A stretch of DNA of 64,000 nucleotides from W0P28-013 sp051870755 (GTDB lineage Bacteria; Bacteroidota; Bacteroidia; Bacteroidales; Paludibacteraceae): positions 32,974 to 96,973 of the forward strand of contig JBJECE010000036.1 in NCBI GenBank assembly GCA_051870755.1, read 5' to 3'. The position numbers and the translations under genes are program-made. This document shows, piece by piece, positions 29,301 to 41,300 of the stretch (position 1 is its first letter; each line of letters starts with the position of its first letter). Below the pieces are notes generated by a model. It made no database searches and was not told where the DNA came from. It worked only from the letters and a program-made list of their open reading frames with translations.

Positions 29301-32300
29301 TCGCCTGAATCCATAGTTCTTCGCCGAATTTGTGTTTGCGTGTAGCCGGTGTTACGCTACCCAAATTGGGATCGTTGACATCAGTGGTCACCAAAAATTC
29401 GTCCTCTTCGAAGTAGGCAGTAAAGAATGCTTCTTCGGCCAATACCTGATATGTACGCGTTGGCGAAGTGTTACCATCGTTCCAGCGCACGAACTTATAA
29501 CCGGGTTCTGCGATAGCCTTCAGTTCAACATACGATTGGTATTCGCACAACGAATCGTACGGCGTGGCACTACCCATCGTGTAGTTGTCGCTGACAGCAT
29601 GCACGTGGAACTTGTCGCGCTTGAAATTGGCTTGGATGACCACTGCATTTTTTTCAACTCTGTATATACGTGTGCTACCGCTCGGGTTACCATCTTCCCA
29701 CCCTGCGAAACGATAACCCTCTTTTGGCGTAGCCACTATCGTCAGATTTTCGCCGTAGGTGTAGTAATCGCTCGGCGGCGTGATGCTACCCATACTCTCG
29801 TCGTTCACTTTCGTGATTACTTGGAATTGACCCAACTTGAAATAGGCCACAAAGTTAGCGCCACCAATTCCTACTTCGTAGTGTTTGGGATTGATGTCAT
29901 CGCCATCGCTCCAATGGTCAAATACATAACCATCTTTTGGCATGGCTGTAATTTCGAACATCGATTTGTAATCTTTGTAACCACCGGGCGTTATATCACC
30001 ATGCGACGGGTCGTCCACCGATGTGCCTACATAGTACTGACGCGGTGCCAACAGTGCCTTAAAGGCTGTATCGCCTACTACGGTGTAACCCAACGTAGTC
30101 GAGTTGTGAGCCAAGCCCTCCCAACCGGAAAGGTAGTAGCCCTCGTTGGGTTGAACCTCCATAGTGATGCGGGCACCATACAGATACAAACCGCCCGACG
30201 GCGTGATACTACCCATCGACGGGTCGTTCACTTCTATCGAAACCGTGTACTCATTCGGCTCGAATATGGCGGTGAACGTCGTATCGTCAGGATATTTCAA
30301 CGTGAATGTGTAATTCGGATCGGTACTGCTGCCTTTCCAGCCTGCAAAGTGATAGCCTGTCTTTGGCACAGCGTGAATGGTTACCTCGCTGTTGAATGCG
30401 TGTGTGCCGCCACCATCTACCGATACCGTACCACGGGTTGCATCCGTTGTAACCGTAACGGTATAATTAAGCGGCTTGAATACCGCGCGCAGCGTTGTAT
30501 CTCTATCGTCGTATGCGTAGTAGGTGCGCTCTTTGGCCGTAGATGTAGCCGTACCGTCGTTCCAGCGTTCAAAATCGTAGCCGGCATTCGGTATGGCCTT
30601 CACCGTAACACTGCCTTGATACTGACACTGACTGACTTCCGGTTCGACGCGACCCATGGCGCCATCGTTCACAGCAGTATGAATCGTGTAGTTTTTCGGC
30701 ACAAATATGGCATTAATCGTTGTATCTTTGGCAACAACATTGTAGTCATAAATGGCATTACTGTATCCATTCGACCACTTGGAGAACTGATAACCCGTGC
30801 CGGGCGTAGCCACCAAATGCGCCGTGGTTTGATAGGTGTACAAACCGCTACCGCTTACAGTGCCGCTACCCTCCTGCACACCGGCATTGACTGTATATTG
30901 TGCCGGTTCGAAAATGGCTGTCAGCGTCGTGTCGCCGGCCACCTCGAGTGTAAACTCGCGCTCGGCGACGCTTACGCCATTATCTTTCCACGCTTTGAAT
31001 TTATAACCCGGATTCGGCACAGCCGTCAAGATGCAGGTGCCTTTGTAGGCGCATAGCTGTTTCGATGGCGTTACGCTACCCATGGACGGATCTTCGGCTT
31101 CACCACTCACATTGAAACTCTTCGGCTCGAAAATGGCTTTGATGACCGTATCGTTCACAGCCTTCACAATGTATGTATATGGGGTAGTACTTACGCCGTT
31201 ACTCCAGCCCTTAAATTCGTAACCTTCAGCCGGCGTTGCCTCTATTGTAAATGGGGTATCGAATGTTTTAAGCCCGCCCGGCGTTACCGTACCGCGTCCA
31301 TCGACATTCACACCGGTAATTACATTATATTCAGCCGGTTCGAATATGGCCATCAGCGTTATATTTGCTGCAGGTACGGTGTATTGGTACTCTTGTTCAA
31401 TACTGCCATCGTCCCATTTCACAAATTTGTAACCCGGTTTCTCCGTGGCGGTCAGTGTAATCTGCGAATTGTAATCGAACGTGCCGCCACCCTCAGCACT
31501 ACCCATAACGGAACTGTTTGTAGTTACCGATACCGTGTATTGCAACGGCTTAAATTTGGCGGTAAATATGGTATCCGTCTTGACCTCAACACGATACGAA
31601 CGCTCCGGCAACGAGAAGCCATCGCTCCAACCATCAAACTGGTAGCCGGTATTTGCCGTAGCCTTAATGTTCAATATCGAATCGCACGGGTAATAATCGG
31701 ACGGCGGAGTTACCGATCCGCGCGACCAATCGGTAGTGATGGTAACGTGATAGCGCAGCGGTTTGAAGTGCGCTACAAATGCCGTATCGCGCGATTCGAC
31801 CGTATAATTCAGCGTAGCCGTCGTCCACACCGTATTACCATATTTGTCCTCCCAATGGTCGAACGTGTAACCGTCTGCCGGCGTGGCCGTTATACCTGCT
31901 ATACTTCCAAATGGCTGTTTATCGGCAAATTGCGTTACCGTACCATGCGATTCGTACGCCGAAGTTGCCACCACGTAAAGGTTCGGTTCGAAATAGGCGA
32001 TGAAGTTAGAGTCGGTCGCCGCCACACGATAATAAATGGTGTCGGCGGTGCTGCCCGTATTCCAACGCGCCAAATGATAACCATCGTTCGGCGTGGCATA
32101 AACCTTCACATCCGTTTGATATTCGTATTGCGTACTATTCGGCATTACCGTACCCTTTCCTTCGTAGGCTTCGGTCTTTACCCAATATTTCGCCTTGCAG
32201 AATGTGGCCGTAAAGGTCGAATCGTGGTCAACCACCTGATAGGTAAGCGATTCCGATTGTGAGCCATTGTGCCACTGACACAATTTGTAACCCGGTTTCG

Positions 32301-35300
32301 GCACCGCAGTGATGGTCATTACCGAGTCGAACGGATAGGAGCCCGTGCCCGGCGTTATAGAACCCATGGCCGGATCGTTAACCTCCATGTGCACCGGAAT
32401 AAGCGCCGGCTTAAAGTAGGCCACAAACGTGGTGTCGCCCAATATCTGGCACGAGAAGTTTTGCGTGGAAATCTTATTGCCGTTTTCGTCCAACCAATAA
32501 GCGAACGCATAGCCGGAGTTAGGCACGGCTGTAATGTCAACAAACGATTTGTACTTGTGTTCCACACCGGTTTCTTCAGGTACGACAGTGCCTTGTACGC
32601 CATTGTTAGAACGCACCGTGAGCGAGAAATCGCGCTCTTCGAATATCGCCTTAATCAGCGTATCTTGCGTAAGGGTAAACGTACGGCTGTCCACGCCGGC
32701 AACGACCGTTTCGGCTGCGCCATCGTGCCACTCTTTGAATTTATAGCCGTATGCAGGCGAGGCTGTCAGCGTAACCGTTGTGCCATAGCGGTACTTGCCG
32801 CCGCCCGTTACCGAGCCCTGCGCCGGGTCGGCCGAAGCCGTAACGGTAAATTCCGCCTCATCGAAATAAGCAACCAAATTGGCACCGCCTATCTCGACTG
32901 TGTAGTAGAACATCTCTCTATCAGAAACCACTTGATCGCCTTTGCGCCACTCCTTGAAGTTATAACCGGGTATCGGCGTAACTTCAATCTTCACTTGCGA
33001 GTTGTAATCTTTCAAACCGGCACCGCCCTCAATAGTAACAATGCCTTTACCGCCATCGGCTACAGCATTTACCTGATATTGCAGCGGCACAAACTCGGCA
33101 CGGAACGTGGTGTCGCCATTCAGGTTCTTCACTTTATAGGTAATGGACGACGATGTTACCGTCGGCTGATATGTCCACTTGCTAAACTTGTAACCGGGTT
33201 CTGCCGAAGCAGTAATTACCAATGTCGTGTCGTATTTGTACGAACCCGATGCCGGGGTTACTTTGCCGTATGTGTTATTGTCCGACTCAGTAACTACGCC
33301 ACATGTTTTGGCACGGAATATGGCTGTGAATACGGTATCTTTGTCGTATTTCAACTTAAATTTATAGTCGGCTTCGGCGCTGCTGCCTGCCCATCGTACA
33401 AATTCGTAACCCGTATTCGGTACGGCATGCACAGTGGCCGAATCGTTGAAGTAGCACGATCCGCCGCCGCTCACTGTACCCATACCCACCGAATTGGTTT
33501 CGACCTCAACCGACACCGTGTGTTCGTTGGGTGCAAATGTGGCATGGAGCGTAGTATCGCGTGCTTCGTTTACAATATAAGTCCATATTGGATTCGAAGA
33601 GAGTGTCTGATCCCAATGCACAAAACTATAACCATAGTTCGGCTCGGCAATGATGCTCACCTGACCTTTGAATGGCACAGTTTCGTCGTTCGATGGTGTG
33701 AAATAACCCATGGCTACGTTGTTGGCTTCGGCCTTAACGTGATAATCAATTGGCTCGAAGTTAGCCGTAATGGTAGTATTGTGGGCAGGCACCTTGTAGG
33801 TTAGCGGGTTCTGGTCGGAGCCATTGCTCCAATTGACAAATCGATAACCCGTGTCCGGCGTGGCTGTCAGCACGGTGTCCGAGTTGAACTTCATGGGACC
33901 GCCTGCCGTTACCTTACCGCGACCCGGAACATTCACGGCCGTAGTTACCGTAAATTCGGCCTCGGTGAAGTGAGCAACTACCGTAACATTCTCCGCCGGT
34001 ACGTTATAGGTGAACGGATCGGTGGTTCCAATAGTATCGGTGCCGACAGTCCAGCAAGTAAATTTGTAACCGTCAATCGGTGTAGTCGATAGCGTGAGCG
34101 GTGTGCCAAACTCGGCTGTTTTTCCGCCGGTAGCCGTACCTTTCAACGTGTTTTCGGATTGAACATCGACAGTAAACGATAATTTTCGGAACTTCACGCA
34201 GAACACGGCATCGTTGCGCGCCTCTACATAATAGGTGCGCGTAACCGAACCGTAGCCGTCGTCCCAACCATCGAATGTGTATCCGGCAGCCGGAATGGCC
34301 GTAATGGTTTGCTCCGAATTAAAATCGTATGAGCCCGTAGGCAACGACACCGAACCTTCGCCCGCCGACACACAAGTGGTTACCTTGTATTGCAGCGGCT
34401 TGAAGTGCGCCGTAAATAACGTATCGGGTTTGGCCTGGACGGTATAATATATGGTGGAATTCGTGAGTGACGGATCGTCGTTCCAATGGTCGAACTCGTA
34501 ACCGATAGCCGGTGTGGCCGTTATTGTAATCTCCTTACCAAATGGTTGATTTGCAGCAAATTGCGTTACTTCGCCTTTGGCACTTCCACCATCTACAGTC
34601 GTACTAATCTTATACAACAGCGGTTTGAAGTAGGCTTTGTATGTCGAGTCTTTGTGTGCTACCGTATATATTACGGTGTCGTTGGTATTTCCGTCTTGCC
34701 AATGGTCGAACTCGTAACCAACTGCCGGCGTGGCATAAATCTTCACATTCGATTGATATTCGTATTGTGTCTTGGCGGCCGGCGTGGTCGTACCATGGCC
34801 ATCGTTCTCCATCTGCAACCAATAGAAGGCTTTCTTGAACAGCGCCTTGAACACCGTGTCGTGGTCGAGGGCTTTCACCGTATAGTTGCGCGAAATGCCT
34901 TCGGTGCCGTCGCTCCATTTGTCGAATGCGTAACCATCGTAAGCCGTAGCCTTTATCAGCAACGTGGAATCGAACGGATAGGTGCCCGTCGGTGGCGTTA
35001 CCTCACCCATGTAATCGCTGTTGGTCAGCGTCTGTACACCATAACGATATGGTTTGAAGTAGGCAATAAATGTAGAATCTTTGGCCGCCACTTTATAGGT
35101 GCGCGTTGCCGATGGTTCGCCGTCCTGCCACTGCGAGAAATCGTAACCTTCCAAAGGAGTGGCCTTCAGTGACACAAGCGAATTGAATTTACACAATGAA
35201 TCCATCACATTGGGCGTTACCGTACCTTGCGACGTGTTGGCCGAACGCACCGTTAGCGGATAGTCCGCTTCGGCGAATATAGCCGTAATGATGGCCGGAC

Positions 35301-38300
35301 CGGTAACCGTGTAGTTACGCAGTGGCGAGGTGTCGCCATCGTCCCATTGTACGAACTTATAACCCGGATTTGCAACAGCCACCAGCGGAGCAATTGCGTT
35401 ATAATAGTAGTCGCCACCGCCGGTTACAGAACCCATAGTCGGACTATTCGGTTGTGCCGTGATGGTATATTTCTGCTGCTCGAAGTAAGCAGTGATGGTA
35501 ACCGTACCTTTCACTTGGTGCGTCAACGGATAAGTTGTGATATGGTCTGCACTACCGCTCACAATCCAATAAGCGAATTGATAACCTGCTATCGGAGTGG
35601 CAGTTATAGTCATTACCGAATCGTATGGGGCTGAAATGGAACCCGACGGAGTAACCGTACCCAAACCGCCATTGGCCTGTGTTGTGATAAGGTATTGTTT
35701 CGGCTTGAAGTTCACTTTGAATAGTGTATCGACATCAACGTTGCTCACCGTGTAAGTGAAATAGTTCGATGTGCCGGGTTGTTTTTCCCAACCCGCTATT
35801 TCGTAACCAGTTGCCGGATTGGCTTGTATGATTACAACTTCTCCAAAATCATATTGGTGAACACCGACAGCCGGGTCGATGCTACCCCAAGTCGGGTCGT
35901 TCACGCCAATCACCACATTACATTTTTTCGGTTTGAAGTTGGCCGTTACGGTCGAGTCCTTCAAGCCTAACCAAGTAAGGTCGGTGCGCACCTGCGACAT
36001 ATTGCCGTCGCTCCAACCGGCAAATTCGTAGCCGTGATCCGGTATAGCCGAATAGGAGTATAATTCATTGTAAGTAACTGTACCTGAACCTGTTGTAGTA
36101 CCATTGCCGGCAGATGATACCGTGAAATTAAAGGTGCGCGGCGCAAAGTCGGCATGAATGGTTGTATCAGTACCATTCGACGGAATAGGATTCATCAGGA
36201 AATTCCACTCGGTGTTGGCACTGCTTGTTTCTTGCCATTTGGAGAATGTGTAACCCGTGTAAGGCGTAGCCGTAAATTTATACGACGTTTTGTATGTAAC
36301 ATCGTACTCTACCGGCGACACTTCACCATACATACCGTTATTTACCACCACTTTTACCGTGTAACTCAATGGTTTGAAATAAGCGGTAATAGTCGAGTCT
36401 TTGGTGCCAAGATATGTGATGTTGTTACGTGTGGCCGTTGTGGAACCATCGCTCCAACGATCAAATGTATAACCGGCATCGGGAGTAGCCGTAATGCTGA
36501 ACGTACTCTCGTAAGCCACTTCGCAGTTGTCCGAAGGCACACCGCTACAAACGATAGAGGCCGAACCGTTGCCGCCCGATGCTACACCTATATTATATAT
36601 AATAGGCTCGAACTCGACGCGAATAACCGTGTCGCGTGGTTCGGTAACACGATAGCCGTAACGGAAACCGGTCGAACCATCAGGCCATGCTTTGATTTGA
36701 TAGCCGGGGTCAGGTTCGGCAATAAATGTAACCGTTTTCTGAAATTCGCAACTTTGAGACACCGGGTCAATAGTACCCTTACCGCTTTTGACAGCACCTT
36801 CAATCGTAAATGTTTTCGGTTTGAAGTAGACGGTAAACGTCGAGTCGTTCAATCCTTTGAACGAAGTAATGGTACGCGTGGCACCACCCGAGTTATCCTG
36901 CCAATGGTCAAACTCGTAACCATCTTTTGGCGTGGCTGTCAGTATGAACGAGCCTTTGTACTCGACATTACACAGCGCAGATTGTGTACTACCGCCATCG
37001 CAACTTACCGTAGCCGTACCTTGCGCTTCGTTGTTCGACCCGACTGTTATTTCGTACACATTCGGTGCAAAACGTGCATACAACGTAGTATCAGCCGGTC
37101 GGTCTAAATCCACAGTACGCGGCGAAAGGTCGTTGTGCGTATCCGTCCACTCCACAAAGTAGTAACCAGGATTCGCCGTAGCCGTTACCTGACACGAGGA
37201 GGTGTACGACACCGATTTTGTGCTCGGCGAAGTCGTTCCCCACGAGGCATCGCAACCGGCTGCAAGTGTAGTTTTAACGTTATAACTCAATGGCTTAAAC
37301 TCAGCCACAAACAGGGTATCCAATTTAGCCGCAACCGTGTAAGGCAACGGATTGACCGCATAACCATTACTCCAACCGTAAAACTCGTAACCGTCCGCCG
37401 GATAAGCATATATATTAAATCGGGTGTTATACGGTTTCGACCCGCCGGGAGTTACCGTACCACCGATATGGTCTTTCACATCGGTACGCACCTGAAAGTC
37501 CGTAGTGTCAAAAATGGCTTGGAACACAGTGTCGCGCGGTACGTTTATTTCGAAGTCGCGCGGATTGTCTGTCGAGTTATTGTCCGACCAGCGCACAAAA
37601 TGATAACCCGTTTTGGGCGTGGCTGTCAATGTGTGCGTAGTTGTATATTTGTATGTGCCGCCACCAGACACACTACCAATGTTTGAATTATCCGGACTGA
37701 TAGAAATCTTGTATGAAAGCGTATCGAACACAGCAATAAAGGAAGTATCCGGACGGGCTAAAACAATATAAGTGCGCGGATTGGTCATACCATAGCCGTC
37801 GCTCCAACCGGCAAATTTGAAACCGGGGTTGGCTGTTGCCTCAATCGACAGCGATTTACCATAATCCCAACTCTGCGACGCCGGCGTTACAGTACCCAAA
37901 TTGTTACGCGCTTCGGTAGTTACATGGTATTGCAACGGTTTGAAGTGCGCCTTAAACGTTGCATCGTGTGCTTCGACCGTATAAGTAAACGATGCATCTG
38001 GTTCTGTAGTACCTTCCCAATAGTCGAAAGTGTAACCTTCAGCAGGCGTAGCCGTGATAACGATGTCGGTACCAAACGCCTGTTTGTCGGCAAATTTGGT
38101 TACACTGCCTTTGCTACTGCCACCATCCACCGAAGTAGAAATGTTGAAATACAACGGTTTGAAGTAGGCTTTGTATGTCGAATCTTTAGCCGCCACATAG
38201 TATGATACTGCCGGGTCGGTATCACCATTCTGCCAATGGTCAAACTCGTAACCGGTTGCAGGTGTGGCAGTTATGTTAACAGTCGATTGATATTCGTATT

Positions 38301-41300
38301 CGTTGCGTCCCGAAGGAGTAGTTGTGCCGTGACCGTCGTTATTGACTATCAACGGGAAATCGGCTTTGGCAAAATTGGCCGTAATGGTTGCATCGGCTGC
38401 ACCTATCGTATAACTGCGACTCGAATTGGTATTGCCATCGCTCCAATCGACAAATTTATAACCGGTCTTCGGCGTAGCCGACAGGGTGATGGTGGTGCCG
38501 AACGTTTGGTCGCCCGATGCCGGCGATGCCGTACCCCAATCCGGATTGCTCGACAGCACAGTCAGATAGAACTTATCGGGTGCAAAGTGCGCTGTAAACG
38601 TGGTATCCACCGCCTCGATAACATAGGTAAACGATTCCGGCAAGGCGGGAATGGTGGCACCCGATTTGCCTGTCCAATGCGAGAAAACATAACCGGTATT
38701 AGGAATCGCCGCAATAGACATTGACGTTTTAAACGTATGGTCTTCGTTCGTAACATTTGGATTTACAGAACCTTGTGTCGAATTTGCCGAACGTACCGTA
38801 ACCGGAAAATCGTCTGCCACAAACACCGCTCGCAAGGTAGTGTCGGCCTGTACCGTGTACATATACGGATTGTCAGGACAGCCGTCTTCCCAATGGTCGA
38901 ACCGATAGCCCGGTTTGGGTACAGGAGTAATCTCGGCCACATCGTTATACTCGTACTGACCGGCACCGGTAACTTCGCCAAGCGACGAACCGTTAGTAGC
39001 AGTACGCACGCGATAAACCTGATCGGCAAAATAGGCATCGAGCCGAACATTGCCCACCGTAGTGTGCGTATAGGTATAGACAGCATCGGGCGAAACCACC
39101 TGATCGCCTATCTTCCAGAATTTGAACGACTTACCGGGTCCGGGAGTGGCAGTTACCGTCAGCGTGCCTTGGTAATCGACCGACTCTGCTGCCGGCGACA
39201 CAGAGCCGTCGCCATCGGCCACGTATGTGGTAACCATATATTGAATCGGTTTGAAATTGACCTGGAACACCGTGTCGTGGTCGAGTGCTTTAACACTGTA
39301 TCCCACCGTAGTCGAACTTCCTGCGCCCGGTTGATATTCCCAACCTTCGATGGTGTAACCGGGGTTGGGGTTGGCTGTGATGTAGAGTTGTGTGCCATAG
39401 GCATACATGCCGGTAGCGTAGTTGAGCGAACCCATCACCGGATTGTTGGCCTGAATGGTAACGTGGTAATCCTCCGGTTCGAAAATGGCCGTAAACGTTG
39501 TATCGCCAATACTGCTAATTCTAAATTCGTAAGTTTTATCGCTCGAACTGCCTTGCCAGTTGGCAAAACGATAGCCCGGATTCGGCGTCGCCTTAATGGT
39601 TACCAACGAATCGAATTTGTGCGCCGATCCGCCAACCACTTCCACAGTACCATAACTGCTATTGTTGCGTGTTACATACACATTCACATCAATCGGCTCG
39701 AACGTAACACGCACTACCGTATCGCGCGGCTCACTTACCGTATAGGTGCGCGTAGAGCCGGATGCACCCGTATCCCACACTTTCAGTTTGTAACCACGAT
39801 ATGGCGTAGCAGTGAATGTTACCGACTTTTTGTATTCGCAGTTGGCATCGGCCGGAGTTACTTCACCCTTACCGCTGACCACTTCTGTACGGATATTGTA
39901 AGACAATGGGCGGAAATAGGCCGTAAAGGTCGAGTCCTTGGTGCCTAAGTATGTGAACGAACGCGGATTGTCGGTATTGTTGTCCTGCCACCGGTCGAAC
40001 TCGTAGCCGGCTCTCGGTGTGGCAGTCAAACTTTCGAACAGCGCATTGTAGGTGGCCACACCGCCACCGCTCACGCTACCCTGCTCCGAACTATTGGATT
40101 CAACCAGAATATTATAAGTGGCCGGTTCGAACAACGCCCGCAAAACCGTGTCCTTGCCCAGCACTTGATAGGTACGATCCGGATAAGTACCATAACCGTC
40201 TTTCCAACCGATAAATTTATAACCGGGACGTGGAGTCGCCACCACCTTGAAATCCGATAAATAATCTTTGTAGCCGCCGGGCGTTACATCGCCCATGCCG
40301 GCCGGTTCAGCCGCTGTGTTCACCAGATATTGCTTGGCCGTAAAGAGTGCCTGAATGTTGGTGTCGCGCGCAGCCACGCGATAGCAGTAGGGATTTTCGG
40401 TACGCGGCACGCCATTGCTCCAGCCGGCAAACTCAAAACCCTCGTTGGCTATGGCTTTAATGCAAAATTCGCTCTTGTATGGTTTTGTTCCACCGGGAGT
40501 TACACTACCCATCGTGGCGCTTGGCACCGAGGTTATAACATTGTATTCGTGTATCTTGAACACGGCATTGAACGCCGTATCGCGCGCGGCACCCATATAT
40601 GTACGCACGGGGTCGGTACCGGCGGCGGCGCCATCGCTCCAACCCACGAAGTCGTAACCTTCGAATGGTTTGGCCGTAACCACATAGGCACTATCGTACC
40701 CGATGATGTGCAAACCCGACGGCGACACCGTACCCATCGTGTCGATGTTCACGCCGGTGGTAACCTTATATTCGTCGGGCGCAAAAATAGCCGTATAAGT
40801 AACATTGCCTACCACGCGCACCTGTGTGGTAGCATCAGTTGCGCCATTGCTCCATTGCACAAAGTGGTAGTTTGGTTTGGGTGTAGCCACAATGGTAGCC
40901 CACAAGCCGGACTCGAACGGGCCGCCCTCGCACTTGGTTTCGCCGTAGCGCACATTGTTGGGTTGTGTCAGCACCGTGTAGGTAGGGCGAATCTCGAGTA
41001 CCAGCGACACGATAGAGTCGCAGCCGGCCACCGTTTTCAAATTGATGGTTTTCGTACCCGAAGTATAGAAAGTACGCTGATTTTCAGGAATATCGCCCCA
41101 GCGGTAATTCTCCGGCATCGGGTAGATATACGGCGCATCCACATCGCGAATAGAGGCATTCACTTCGATATTGGTATAAACCGGGCAAACCGTCAACTCC
41201 AAACGAACTATCGAATCGCAGCCCCAAGTCGTTTTCAGGTTACGTTCGTAAGTAAATGTACCATTGTTTTGATATTCGCCTTTGCAAGTCGTTTCGTTCC

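Noticed and set aside
20902..40980. CRISPR-like reading of the tandem array
   Set aside because: The units are about 218 bp, protein-coding, diverged at DNA level and without short identical repeats or spacers.
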